DNA from: JARICQ01 sp964428475 | GTDB lineage: Bacteria; Bacillota; Clostridia; Tissierellales; Tissierellaceae | Direction of reading: 5' to 3' | DNA: 20,682 bases | Assembly: GCA_964428475.1 (NCBI GenBank) | Contig: CAYRYO010000030.1 | Span: 1 to 20,682, forward strand | Shown: positions 8,142 through 16,862 of the stretch, piece by piece | Numbering within the stretch: position 1 is the first letter of the stretch | Layout of the letters: every line of letters starts with the position of its first letter | Translations under genes and position numbers: made by a program | The notes under the pieces: generated by a model | The model's input: only the letters and a program-made list of their open reading frames with translations | Database searches by the model: none | Told to the model about the DNA's origin: nothing

Positions 8142-9266
8142 ATGTTAGATAATTGCATTGGAATAATCAATACATCCAATATAGGCAAACATTTTGGATC
8201 GCTATGTAAAAATAGACCTGTCTATATGTTGCCTTTTGGTGGAAGATACAGGCTTGTAGATTTTATGCTATCAAATATGGTAAATAATGGTGTAGGCACA
8301 GTAGCTGTATATACTGGAGAAAAGGTAAGATCTGCTATGGACCACATTGGCAATGGCAAGCCATGGGAATTAAATAGACGCATAAATGGACTTCATATCT
8401 TCCCGCCACAGTACGGCGAAGAAAGAGCTAGAAAAGGAGATATATATCAATATTATCTGACTGAAGATTTTCTGGAAAACGTAAATGAGGAAAACATATA
8501 TCTAATTAGCCAAAATACAATTAGCAAGGTAGATTTAACAGAAGCTTACGATTACTTTCTAGAGACAGATGCAGATGTAACATTTATTTACAAAAGACAA
8601 AAAAATAGTGATATACATCTAAAAAGTGAAAACTTAATTTTAGATAAAGATCTAAACTTTGTAAATATTGGATTAAACCTAGGAACAGAAGAGATTTTCA
8701 ATCTATATACGGGGACAATATTTATTAAAAAGTCACTGTTTTTAAAGCTTATTAGAGAGGCAATGGAAACAGGAGAGGAACATTACTTTAGAGCAGTACT
8801 TTTGAAAAATAAAAACAATTATAAGATGAATAGCTATGAGTTTAAAGGTCATATAGAGGATATAAAAGATATCGAGTCTTATTACAAGGCAAATATGAAC
8901 TTGCTTGGCAGTAAGATATTTCATGAATTATTTTTTGAAAACGGTGCTATATACACCAAATCAAAAGATGAGCCTTCCTCACTCTACACAGATGATTCAG
9001 TGGTTGAAAATTCATTGATAGCAAATGGCTGTGTAATAGAGGGCAAAGTTCAAAATTCAATTATATTTAGAGGCGTAGAAATAGAAAAGGGAGCAGTAGT
9101 AAGGGATTCTATAGTAATGCAAAAGTCAACTATAAAAAAAGATGCAGTAGTCGTAAATTCAATTTTAGATAAATACTCATCAATTGGGGAAGATGTAAAC
9201 ATAATAGGAACCAAGTCAAATCCATATTTAGTAGAAAAGAATGCCAAGATAAGAAAGGAAGGCTAG
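8142..9266 (+). CDS. glgD: GlgD, regulatory subunit-like ADP-glucose pyrophosphorylase homologue
   Basis: A 374-residue paralogue of GlgC with the same fold: a nucleotidyltransferase-like domain, then hexapeptide repeats (ENSLIANGCVIEGKVQNSII). It keeps LPFGGRYRLVDFMLSN and IGNGKPWELNRR, but the GGxGxRL nucleotide loop of GlgC is replaced by INTSNIGKHFGSL. It is therefore probably not catalytic alone and works in a GlgC-GlgD hetero-oligomer, as described for Firmicutes. A ggggg element lies just before the ATG. The stop is one base from the glgA start, consistent with one transcript. Confidence 0.94.
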   Translation: MLDNCIGIINTSNIGKHFGSLCKNRPVYMLPFGGRYRLVDFMLSNMVNNGVGTVAVYTGEKVRSAMDHIGNGKPWELNRRINGLHIFPPQYGEERARKGDIYQYYLTEDFLENVNEENIYLISQNTISKVDLTEAYDYFLETDADVTFIYKRQKNSDIHLKSENLILDKDLNFVNIGLNLGTEEIFNLYTGTIFIKKSLFLKLIREAMETGEEHYFRAVLLKNKNNYKMNSYEFKGHIEDIKDIESYYKANMNLLGSKIFHELFFENGAIYTKSKDEPSSLYTDDSVVENSLIANGCVIEGKVQNSIIFRGVEIEKGAVVRDSIVMQKSTIKKDAVVVNSILDKYSSIGEDVNIIGTKSNPYLVEKNAKIRKEG

Positions 9267-9267
9267 G

Positions 9268-10689
9268 ATGAAGATACTATATATTGCAGCCGAAGCAGTT
9301 CCATTTATTAAGACTGGAGGTCTAGCAGATGTGGCTGGGTCTCTTCCAATAAGCATTAAAGCGCAAGGTCATGATATAAGAGTGGTCATGCCACTTCATG
9401 GCACTATCAAAGAAGAATATAGGGATAAGATGACAAAGGTAGGAGACTACTATGTAGATCTAAATTGGAGAAGACAATATGTAGGTATTATGAAACTGGA
9501 ATTTAATGATGTGATTTTTTACTTTTTAGACAATGAATACTATTTTAAAAGGGCTAATCCCTATGGAGAAGCTGATGATGGTGAGAGGTATGCTTACTTT
9601 TCAAAAGCAGTTGCAATGCTTTCAAAAGAGATAAAGTTCAAGCCAGATGTAATTCATTCAAATGACTGGCATTCTGCATTAGTCAATCTGTTTTTGCATG
9701 AGTTTGAAAAAGGAGATACTTATTATGCTGATATTAAGAAGATATTTACAATACACAATCTAAAATATCAAGGTATATTTCCACCATCTGTCTTAGGTGA
9801 AGTAATGGGAGTCTCGGATGAATATCTAAATGATGATGGTATAAAGTACTATGATCAGATAAACTATATGAAGGCAGGAATAGTCTATTCGGATATAATC
9901 ACCACAGTATCTAAATCCTATGCAGATGAAATAAAATATGCTTTCTTTGGTGAAGGGCTAGAGGGTATACTTGCATTTTATGCTAGCAAGCTTAGGGGCA
10001 TTGTAAATGGAATAGATTACAATGTATTTAATCCCAAAGAAGATAGGCTGGTAGAATATAATTATGATGCCAAAAACATAGAAGATAAATATAAAAACAA
10101 GGCATATCTTCAAAAAAAATATAAGCTGCCACAAAAGGAGGAGACACCAATTATATCCATGGTATCTAGACTAGTGGATATGAAGGGTTTGGATTTGCTA
10201 GCTAATATACTAGATGAACTACTAGAGGAAGATATACAAATGATAATACTTGGAACTGGAGATAAGAAATACGAAGATTTATTTAAACATTTCCAATGGA
10301 AGTATCCCAAGAAACTTTCAGCAAATATATATTTTAGTGAAGAAGAAGCACATAAGATATACGCAGGTTCAGATATGTTTTTGATGCCATCCATGATAGA
10401 ACCTTGTGGTCTTTCACAATTAATGGCCCTTAGATATGGTACTATTCCAGTAGTTAGGGAAGTTGGCGGTTTAAAAGACACAGTAATTCCATACAATGAA
10501 TACACTGATAAAGGCAATGGATTTACTTTTAAAAATTACAATGCTCATGAACTTTTATTTAAGATAAAAGATGCATTAAACTTATATCGAGATGACAAAA
10601 AAACTTGGCAAGGTATTATCCTAGCTGCTATGAATTCAGACAATAGCTGGGAGAACTCATCCAAAGAATATATAAAGCTATATAAATAA
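9268..10689 (+). CDS. glgA: Glycogen synthase (ADP-glucose type)
   Basis: GT5 glycosyltransferase that adds glucose from ADP-glucose to the non-reducing ends of alpha-1,4 glucan. The N-terminal ADP-glucose loop KTGGLADVAGSLP contains Lys15. The C-terminal GT-B domain has the family motif EPCGLSQLMALRYGTIPVVR with Glu378. The length of 473 residues is standard. It begins one base after glgD, with aaggaagg of the glgD end serving as ribosome binding site. It uses the product of the two upstream subunits directly. Confidence 0.96.
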   Translation: MKILYIAAEAVPFIKTGGLADVAGSLPISIKAQGHDIRVVMPLHGTIKEEYRDKMTKVGDYYVDLNWRRQYVGIMKLEFNDVIFYFLDNEYYFKRANPYGEADDGERYAYFSKAVAMLSKEIKFKPDVIHSNDWHSALVNLFLHEFEKGDTYYADIKKIFTIHNLKYQGIFPPSVLGEVMGVSDEYLNDDGIKYYDQINYMKAGIVYSDIITTVSKSYADEIKYAFFGEGLEGILAFYASKLRGIVNGIDYNVFNPKEDRLVEYNYDAKNIEDKYKNKAYLQKKYKLPQKEETPIISMVSRLVDMKGLDLLANILDELLEEDIQMIILGTGDKKYEDLFKHFQWKYPKKLSANIYFSEEEAHKIYAGSDMFLMPSMIEPCGLSQLMALRYGTIPVVREVGGLKDTVIPYNEYTDKGNGFTFKNYNAHELLFKIKDALNLYRDDKKTWQGIILAAMNSDNSWENSSKEYIKLYK

Positions 10690-10705
10690 AACTTGAGGTG
10701 TAATT

Positions 10706-13129
10706 ATGAGAGAAAACGACTTAGTAGAATTTAAAGAAAAATTAAAGAACACATTGAGTAGGGTATCAGGGAAACTGATAAATGAAGCGACAGAGAGTGA
10801 TATCTATAGAGCTATAGGTACAATACTTAGAGATGAAATAGGAGAAAACTGGACAAATACACATGTGAAATATAGAGAAAAAGATGTAAAGCAGATCTAC
10901 TATCTTTCAATGGAGTTTTTAACAGGTAAATTCACCGAAAAAAACCTACAGTATTTGGACCTTTATGACCTAGCAAGGCAATCAGTAGAAGAACTTGGAT
11001 TTTCATTTGAAGAAGTGTTAAAGGTAGAGAGGGAACCAGGACTCGGGAATGGCGGATTGGGGAGACTTGCTGCAGCATTTCTAGATTCTTTAGCATCTCT
11101 CAAATTACCTGGGCATGGATATGGTCTTAGATATGAGAAAGGACTTTTCAAGCAGATAATAGAAGATGGCTATCAACTTGAAGCACCAGATGATTGGATA
11201 AGTGAAATAGATGTATGGCAGTACAAAAGGGAAGATGCAGTATATGAGGTTAAATTTGGCGGAAGAATAGAGACTTCCTTTAAAAATGATAAATTGGTAT
11301 TTAAACATGTAGACTATGAATCTGTAAAGGCTGAAGCCTATGATATCCCCATACTAGGATATAAAAATGAAATAGTAAATGATTTAAGGCTGTGGAGAGC
11401 AAAGAGTTATGAAGACATAGATTTTGAAGAGTTTTCAAATGGGAATCTAAAAAAGGCATTTGAAAACATAAATCGCGCAAAATCTATTACACAATTTTTA
11501 TATCCTAACGATTCAAATTATGAAGGGAAAAAACTTAGATTAAAGCAAGAATATTTTCTTGTATCAGCCAGTATTCAAGATATAATAAAGAAATTTAAGA
11601 AACTTGGCAAAGCTATTGAAGATATTGCAAGCTTTGTATCTATTCACACAAATGATACTCATCCAGCATTAGCAATACCAGAGTTTATGAGGATACTACT
11701 AGATGAGGAAACACTAGAATGGGACGATGCTTGGACTATAACAAGACAAGTATTTGCATTTACAAACCATACAATACTCAGTGAAGCTATGGAGACTTGG
11801 GATTTGAATTTATATAGAGAAGTCCTACCAAGGATATTTGAAATAACAGATGAAATAAATCATAGATTTATGTACTTCTTAAGAAATATTAAAAAGATAA
11901 GTTCTGATGAAGAATTAAATAGACTCAGCATTATATGGAACAACAAGGTTAGAATGGTAAACCTATCTATAGTAGGATCCCATAGTGTCAATGGAGTTGC
12001 CAAACTGCATACAGATATATTAAAGGAACGAGAATTAAATCATTTTTATAAGATATTTCCAGATAAGTTCAATAACAAGACTAATGGAATAGTACACAGA
12101 AAATGGCTGCTCAAAGCTAATGGTGATTTGACAGATCTTATAGAAGAAAAGATAGGAAGTGATTTCAAAAAGGATGCATTAAAGCTTGAAGATTTAATGA
12201 AATACAAAAAAGATGGTGATGTACATGATAGATTATACAATATAAAACTCAAAAACAAAGAAAAACTAGCCAATATAATATACAAAGAACAGGGAATAGT
12301 TTTAAATCCCCATTCAATATTTGATGTCCATATAAAGAGAATTCACGAGTATAAAAGACAACTCTTAAATGTACTTCATATAATATATCTATACGATAAA
12401 TTAAAAGAGAATCCAAATATTGATATGCTTCCTCGGACATTTATATTTGCAGGAAAGGCAGCACCTGGATATTATGCGGCAAAGGAAATAATAAGGCTTA
12501 TAAATTCAGTTGCAAATTTAGTAAATTGGGATGTAAGCATTAAGGATAAAATAAAGCTAGTATTTATAGCAAATTACAATGTATCATCTGCCACCGATAT
12601 TATACCAGCAGCAGATGTATCTGAGCAGATATCTACCACCACCAAGGAGGCCTCTGGTACAGGGAATATGAAGTTTATGATGAATGGAGCTATCACTTTA
12701 GCAACCTTAGATGGGGCAAATGTAGAGATATATAATGCAGTTTCAGAAGAAAATATAGTTATATTTGGAATGAAAAAAGACCAAGTATATGAATACTACG
12801 CAAAAAATAATTACAATAGCAAGGAAATATACCATACAAATCAAATCATAAAAAATACAGTAGATAGACTTATAGACTCAAGTTACTTTGGAAATGGAGA
12901 GACTTTCGCAAGTCTATATGATCTTTTAGTCAAATACAATGACAATTTCTTTGTATTAAAGGATTTTGAAGAGTATATAAATGCACAGAAAAAGATAGAT
13001 AAATTATATAGAAATAGAGACAAATGGATGGAGATGAGTCTTGTAAATATAGCAAGATCTGGAATATTTTCATCAGATAATACTATTAAGAACTATGCAA
13101 GCGATATATGGAATATAGTACCTATTTAA
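10706..13129 (+). CDS. glgP: Glycogen phosphorylase
   Basis: GT35 enzyme that releases glucose-1-phosphate from glycogen ends with inorganic phosphate, using pyridoxal phosphate. The cofactor site EASGTGNMKFMMNG is intact, with the Schiff-base lysine at 656, followed by TLDGANVEI. The N-terminal substrate region EPGLGNGGLGRLAAAFLDS is also present. Its 807 residues are close to the bacterial norm. It starts 16 bases after glgA with a weaker ribosome site (cttgaggtg). Having synthesis and breakdown in one operon implies that flux is set at enzyme level rather than by separate transcription. Confidence 0.96.
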   Translation: MRENDLVEFKEKLKNTLSRVSGKLINEATESDIYRAIGTILRDEIGENWTNTHVKYREKDVKQIYYLSMEFLTGKFTEKNLQYLDLYDLARQSVEELGFSFEEVLKVEREPGLGNGGLGRLAAAFLDSLASLKLPGHGYGLRYEKGLFKQIIEDGYQLEAPDDWISEIDVWQYKREDAVYEVKFGGRIETSFKNDKLVFKHVDYESVKAEAYDIPILGYKNEIVNDLRLWRAKSYEDIDFEEFSNGNLKKAFENINRAKSITQFLYPNDSNYEGKKLRLKQEYFLVSASIQDIIKKFKKLGKAIEDIASFVSIHTNDTHPALAIPEFMRILLDEETLEWDDAWTITRQVFAFTNHTILSEAMETWDLNLYREVLPRIFEITDEINHRFMYFLRNIKKISSDEELNRLSIIWNNKVRMVNLSIVGSHSVNGVAKLHTDILKERELNHFYKIFPDKFNNKTNGIVHRKWLLKANGDLTDLIEEKIGSDFKKDALKLEDLMKYKKDGDVHDRLYNIKLKNKEKLANIIYKEQGIVLNPHSIFDVHIKRIHEYKRQLLNVLHIIYLYDKLKENPNIDMLPRTFIFAGKAAPGYYAAKEIIRLINSVANLVNWDVSIKDKIKLVFIANYNVSSATDIIPAADVSEQISTTTKEASGTGNMKFMMNGAITLATLDGANVEIYNAVSEENIVIFGMKKDQVYEYYAKNNYNSKEIYHTNQIIKNTVDRLIDSSYFGNGETFASLYDLLVKYNDNFFVLKDFEEYINAQKKIDKLYRNRDKWMEMSLVNIARSGIFSSDNTIKNYASDIWNIVPI

Positions 13130-13141
13130 GGGGATGAAAAG

Positions 13142-15040
13142 ATGAAGAAATTAGGTATAGACTATTCTAAAGAAAAGACATGTTTTAGGGTCTTAGCACC
13201 CACAGTGGAAAATGTAAAACTCTTAATATATAAAGGGCCTGAAGATATATCTAGACAAGCATATGATATGGCAAGAGATAGTGATGGAGTATACTCTATA
13301 GATATAGATGGAGACCTAGATGGCAAGTTTTATACTTACCTAGTCAATGATAGAGATGAAGTTACAGATCCATACTCATATGCAGTATCACTAAATGGAA
13401 TTAGAAGCAGTATAGTAGATTTAAATGATACAAATCCAAGTGGATGGGAAGACCACAAGATTCCATTTAGAGAAAGGCTCTGCAATTCAATTATATACGA
13501 AGTGCATATCAAGGATTTCACAGTAGATATTACATCTGGTGTAGACCATAGAGGAAAGTATTTGGGATTTTGCCAAGAAGGAAGCACTTACAAGGGCTTA
13601 TCCACAGGGATAGATCATCTAAAGGAATTAGGAATTAGTCATGTACAGTTAATGCCTATATATGACTATTTAACAGTAAAAGAAGAAGCAGAATATTTCT
13701 ATCAGGAAAAAAACTATAACTGGGGATATGATCCAGAACATTACAATGCACCAGAGGGATCCTATTCATTAAAAGCTCAAGATCCAAAGATGAGAATAAG
13801 AGAATTGAAAACTATGATAATGAAACTTCATCAAGCAGGTATAAGCGTAATTATGGATGTAGTATACAATCACACATTTAGAAGTGAAACATCTAATTTC
13901 AATGTACTATACCCAAATTACTTTTATAGAAGGCTAGAAGATGGGAGTTTTTCAGATGGTTCTAGCTGCGGAAATGAAATAGCTACAGAAAATGAAATGG
14001 TGGGAAGATTTATCAAAGATTCCCTTATATACTGGTTACAAGAGTACAAGATAGATGGATTTAGATTTGACCTTATGGGGCTAATGGATATCGATACAAG
14101 CTTAGACATAGTAAGTGATTTAAAAGAGATCAAAGAAGATATATTGATATATGGAGAACCATGGACTGCAGGAGAGACTAGCCTTTCAGATTCAAAGACT
14201 ACTAGCAAGGGAAGTCAAGGAAACAAGGGTTTTGCATTTTTTAATGATGAATTTAGAAATGCAATAAAAGGAGACAATGATGGATATACAAGAGGATTTG
14301 CACAGGGAAACATAGAAGGCAAAGAAGGTACGGAAACGGGAATTGTAGGCTCTATATACTATGATGATGCTCATATTGGATTTGCATCTTCTCCAGAGGA
14401 GACAATTAATTATGTAAATTCACATGACAATTTAATTCTACAGGATAAGTTAATCCGACTATTTCCCAATAGCAAGCATGATGAATTAAAAGAATATAAT
14501 AAATTTGTAATGAGTATACTTTTCACAGCTCAAGGGCTTACATTTATACATGCAGGCAATGAGTTTCTAAGAAGCAAAAATATGGATTCAAATAGCTACA
14601 ATAGCACTATATCTGTAAATGCAATAGATTGGTCTCTTAAGGAAAAAAACATAGACTTTTTTAATTATGTAAAGGATTTAATAGAGCTTAAAAAAACCTA
14701 TCCAGAGTTCAATATATCCTTAGCAGATAAGATAAGGGAGAAGATTAAGTTTTTGGATACAAGATTAGACGAAAACTTAATCACATATACGCTAGAAATA
14801 GATAAATGTAGTAAGTACCTGCTAATAATTCACAATGGAAACTTAAGAGACAAGCTAATATTAACATCAAATATAAAAAAACACATTGAATATCACTACT
14901 GCAAACAGGCAAGAGAACTAAAATTGAAAGAGATATTTGGGATGAATGGGTGGTCAATGGGATCAATAAAGAGTTGGGATCCTTACGGAATAAAAGTTAA
15001 AAGCTTATCCAGCTTAATATTTGAAATAAATATTATCTAG
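13142..15040 (+). CDS. pulA: Type I pullulanase-like glycogen debranching enzyme
   Basis: GH13 enzyme expected to hydrolyse alpha-1,6 branch points left when phosphorylase shortens outer chains. The type I pullulanase signature YNWGYDP is present. The GH13 regions read DVVYNHT, DGFRFDLMG with nucleophile Asp310, YGEPWTAG with Glu339, and VNSHDN with Asp429. A CBM48-like N-terminal domain is suggested by FRVLAPTVENVKLLIY. There is no signal peptide, so it acts in the cytoplasm on stored glycogen, in the role played by GlgX elsewhere. It follows glgP by 12 bases and ends the operon. Its stop is only 20 bases from the stop of the convergent regulator gene. Confidence 0.92.
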   Translation: MKKLGIDYSKEKTCFRVLAPTVENVKLLIYKGPEDISRQAYDMARDSDGVYSIDIDGDLDGKFYTYLVNDRDEVTDPYSYAVSLNGIRSSIVDLNDTNPSGWEDHKIPFRERLCNSIIYEVHIKDFTVDITSGVDHRGKYLGFCQEGSTYKGLSTGIDHLKELGISHVQLMPIYDYLTVKEEAEYFYQEKNYNWGYDPEHYNAPEGSYSLKAQDPKMRIRELKTMIMKLHQAGISVIMDVVYNHTFRSETSNFNVLYPNYFYRRLEDGSFSDGSSCGNEIATENEMVGRFIKDSLIYWLQEYKIDGFRFDLMGLMDIDTSLDIVSDLKEIKEDILIYGEPWTAGETSLSDSKTTSKGSQGNKGFAFFNDEFRNAIKGDNDGYTRGFAQGNIEGKEGTETGIVGSIYYDDAHIGFASSPEETINYVNSHDNLILQDKLIRLFPNSKHDELKEYNKFVMSILFTAQGLTFIHAGNEFLRSKNMDSNSYNSTISVNAIDWSLKEKNIDFFNYVKDLIELKKTYPEFNISLADKIREKIKFLDTRLDENLITYTLEIDKCSKYLLIIHNGNLRDKLILTSNIKKHIEYHYCKQARELKLKEIFGMNGWSMGSIKSWDPYGIKVKSLSSLIFEINII

Positions 15041-15060
15041 TTCACTCCAAATATATTGAC

Positions 15061-15678
15061 TTAGGTATCTACACCATATTTAGATTTATAATAGTAAATT
15101 GCAAGCTGAGTTCTATCTCTTAGTGAGAGTTTATCCAGTAGAGTTGAAATATAATTTCTAACTGTTCCCTCACTTAAATAGAGTTCATTTGCAATTTCTT
15201 TGTTATTTAAACCATCGGATACCAAAAGTAGTATTTCAAGTTCCCTGGTGGAAAGTTTATCTTTAATAGCCTTTTCTCTATATTTTTTTAGACTTGATAC
15301 GATTTTACTGTCAAACACCATATTTCCTGAGTAAGCTGCATTAATTGAGGGAATGATACTGTCTATATTTTGTTTTAATATATAACCTCTGCAGCCAAGT
15401 GACAGAGCCTCACTAATATATTCATCATCTTGAAAAGTAGTAATGAGGAGTATCTTAGCATCTTTATTTATGTTAAGGATTTGGCGAGTCGCTTCAATTC
15501 CAGTCATATCCTTCATTCTTATATCCATAAGTAGTAGATCGGGATTTAGGTCTTCATACAAAAGAATAGCTTCTTGACCACTATAGCCTACCCCCAAGAC
15601 ATTTATTCCACTTGCCTCTAGGATTGTCTTTAGAGAATTTACAACTAGAGGATCATCATCTATAATTATAATATTCAT
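15061..15678 (-). CDS. NarL/LuxR-family response regulator
   Basis: A 205-residue regulator. The receiver domain (1-120) has the acidic pocket Asp7-Asp8-Asp9, phospho-acceptor Asp52 in LLLMDIRM, Thr80 and Lys102. The C-terminal LuxR-type helix-turn-helix (about 140-200) contains LSTRELEILLLVSDGLNNKEIANELYLSEGTVRNYIS, given here as segments: LSTRELEILLLVSDG then NNKEIANELYLSEGTVRNY. It lies one base downstream of the kinase gene on the same strand, so they are co-transcribed and surely partners. The best-known similar pair is Bacillus LnrJ/LnrK, also beside an ABC exporter, so the likely target is the divergent exporter operon. This target is inference. Confidence 0.92.
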   Translation of the reverse strand: MNIIIIDDDPLVVNSLKTILEASGINVLGVGYSGQEAILLYEDLNPDLLLMDIRMKDMTGIEATRQILNINKDAKILLITTFQDDEYISEALSLGCRGYILKQNIDSIIPSINAAYSGNMVFDSKIVSSLKKYREKAIKDKLSTRELEILLLVSDGLNNKEIANELYLSEGTVRNYISTLLDKLSLRDRTQLAIYYYKSKYGVDT

Positions 15679-15679
15679 T

Positions 15680-16717
15680 TTAATCTCCTTTCATAAGAGT
15701 TAAGTGTATTTTAAATCCATCTTGAAACTTATAATTAAATAGCCCATTATATTTATTTGTAGTCTCATTTATATAATCAAGCCCTATACCCTTATTCTCA
15801 AATAAGGGTAGCTTACTACCATTATCTTCTATTACTATAGAATAAAATCTCGGTTGGCTAAATAAATGTATATCTATCTTTGTAGCATTTGAATGCTTAA
15901 CAGTATTTGTTATAGCTTCCTTTACGATTGATAGGATATCAAACTTCAATTGATACTCTAAATCCTCCTCCATATTATATATGATAGATATATCCAGGCT
16001 AGGTATTTCGTGGGTTAAGGCCTCTATTTTGCTCCTTAAATCAAAAGATTCATCTCGAATGTCTTGAAGACTTTTCCTAATATCATTCATTCCATTACTT
16101 AAAGTATCTTGAAGTAAATTAAGAGCTTCTTCTAAGGGCCTTTCAGAGATTACCTTTAAAGCTTTTACCTGTAATATACTACTGCTGATAGCATGTCCTA
16201 TTGAATCGTGGATTTCCCTTGCAATTCTATTTCTTTCCGTGAGTATTGCAATATGGATATTTTTTTCCTTATCCAGTTTAAGTTGTTCATTGTATTTTTT
16301 GAGATATAATGTATCTTCTTTTAGATTATCTCTTACTTCTCTGTTTTCCTTTAGAACATTCTCTATCTTATAGGTAGATTGTGACAGATATAGAGATAAA
16401 AGGGATAATATAAAGATTGCAGGATAGAAATTTACGAGTAATAGACCAATGAAAAATATACTATAAAATTTAAAATCAAAGTAGATACTGTAAAGAATAA
16501 GAGGAAAATAAAATAAAAAGGCATTATCAAACAAAATAATTACTATAAATAGAAAATATAGACCATATCTATATTTCTTATCATTTAACAAATCTAATGC
16601 AATTGAAAACACTATACTTACAAGAAAATAGAAAGCTAAATTTGACTCTAAGGTGATAGTATAACTGACATATAGAGAAAAAAATGCAATTATTAGTTTT
16701 TCAACAAAACTTCTCAT
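15680..16717 (-). CDS. Membrane sensor histidine kinase (HisKA_3 type)
   Basis: Phosphorylates the adjacent regulator. About five hydrophobic segments fill residues 1-115 with only short loops, so there is no sizeable outside domain and sensing is probably within the membrane. A coiled-coil linker leads to the HisKA_3 box TERNRIAREIHDSIGHA with phospho-accepting His170. The ATPase domain follows, with N-box EAITNTVKHSNA (about 266-277), a DNG motif and GIGL near the end. I choose the ATG at 16717, because aaaggag lies 6 bases ahead; a TTG seven codons upstream would place that ribosome site inside the gene. The length is then 345 residues. Confidence 0.92.
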   Translation of the reverse strand: MRSFVEKLIIAFFSLYVSYTITLESNLAFYFLVSIVFSIALDLLNDKKYRYGLYFLFIVIILFDNAFLFYFPLILYSIYFDFKFYSIFFIGLLLVNFYPAIFILSLLSLYLSQSTYKIENVLKENREVRDNLKEDTLYLKKYNEQLKLDKEKNIHIAILTERNRIAREIHDSIGHAISSSILQVKALKVISERPLEEALNLLQDTLSNGMNDIRKSLQDIRDESFDLRSKIEALTHEIPSLDISIIYNMEEDLEYQLKFDILSIVKEAITNTVKHSNATKIDIHLFSQPRFYSIVIEDNGSKLPLFENKGIGLDYINETTNKYNGLFNYKFQDGFKIHLTLMKGD

Positions 16718-16737
16718 AAGATTCTCCTTTTTATACA

Positions 16738-16766
16738 ATTATATATTCAAATGGCAATAAATACAA
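16738..16766 (-). promoter_or_regulatory. Promoter for the kinase-regulator operon
   Basis: On the minus strand TTGTAT (16766-16761), a 17-base spacer and a perfect TATAAT (16743-16738) point toward the kinase. The predicted start site near 16731 gives a short leader just ahead of the ribosome site. The -35 is weak, as is common for regulated promoters, and one copy of the CAAATGRCAA repeat lies in the spacer. Confidence 0.45.
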
Positions 16767-16785
16767 TACAAATGACAAATGTCAT
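16748..16785. promoter_or_regulatory. Candidate response-regulator operator (repeat and palindrome)
   Basis: Between the divergent kinase and exporter operons, caaatggcaa (16748-16757) and caaatgacaa (16769-16778) form a direct repeat 21 bases apart, two helical turns. The second copy overlaps a 14-base inverted repeat, ATGACA-AA-TGTCAT (16772-16785). Paired sites on one DNA face are typical of dimeric NarL-type regulators. No strong -35/-10 pair is visible toward the exporter, which fits an activator-dependent promoter. The assignment is inference. Confidence 0.5.
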
Positions 16786-16862
16786 ATAGATCAGTGACTC
16801 TATACACTACATATATATTTTAATAGCTGATAAAATATAATTAAATGGAGAGGAGTGGTAGC

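Noticed and set aside
10110..10517. Minus-strand open frame of 135 codons inside glgA
   Set aside because: It is antisense to the conserved C-terminal domain of glycogen synthase, with Ser-rich low-complexity translation and no ribosome site of note.
13142..15040. Calling the last glycogen-operon gene glgX
   Set aside because: The YNWGYDP motif and overall pattern are those of type I pullulanase. The role may be the same, but the family is not GlgX.
16836..16841. Perfect TATAAT just upstream of the ABC ATPase gene
   Set aside because: Transcription would start near 16848, within or after the start of the ribosome binding site, leaving almost no leader. No -35 box is placed for it. AT-rich chance match.
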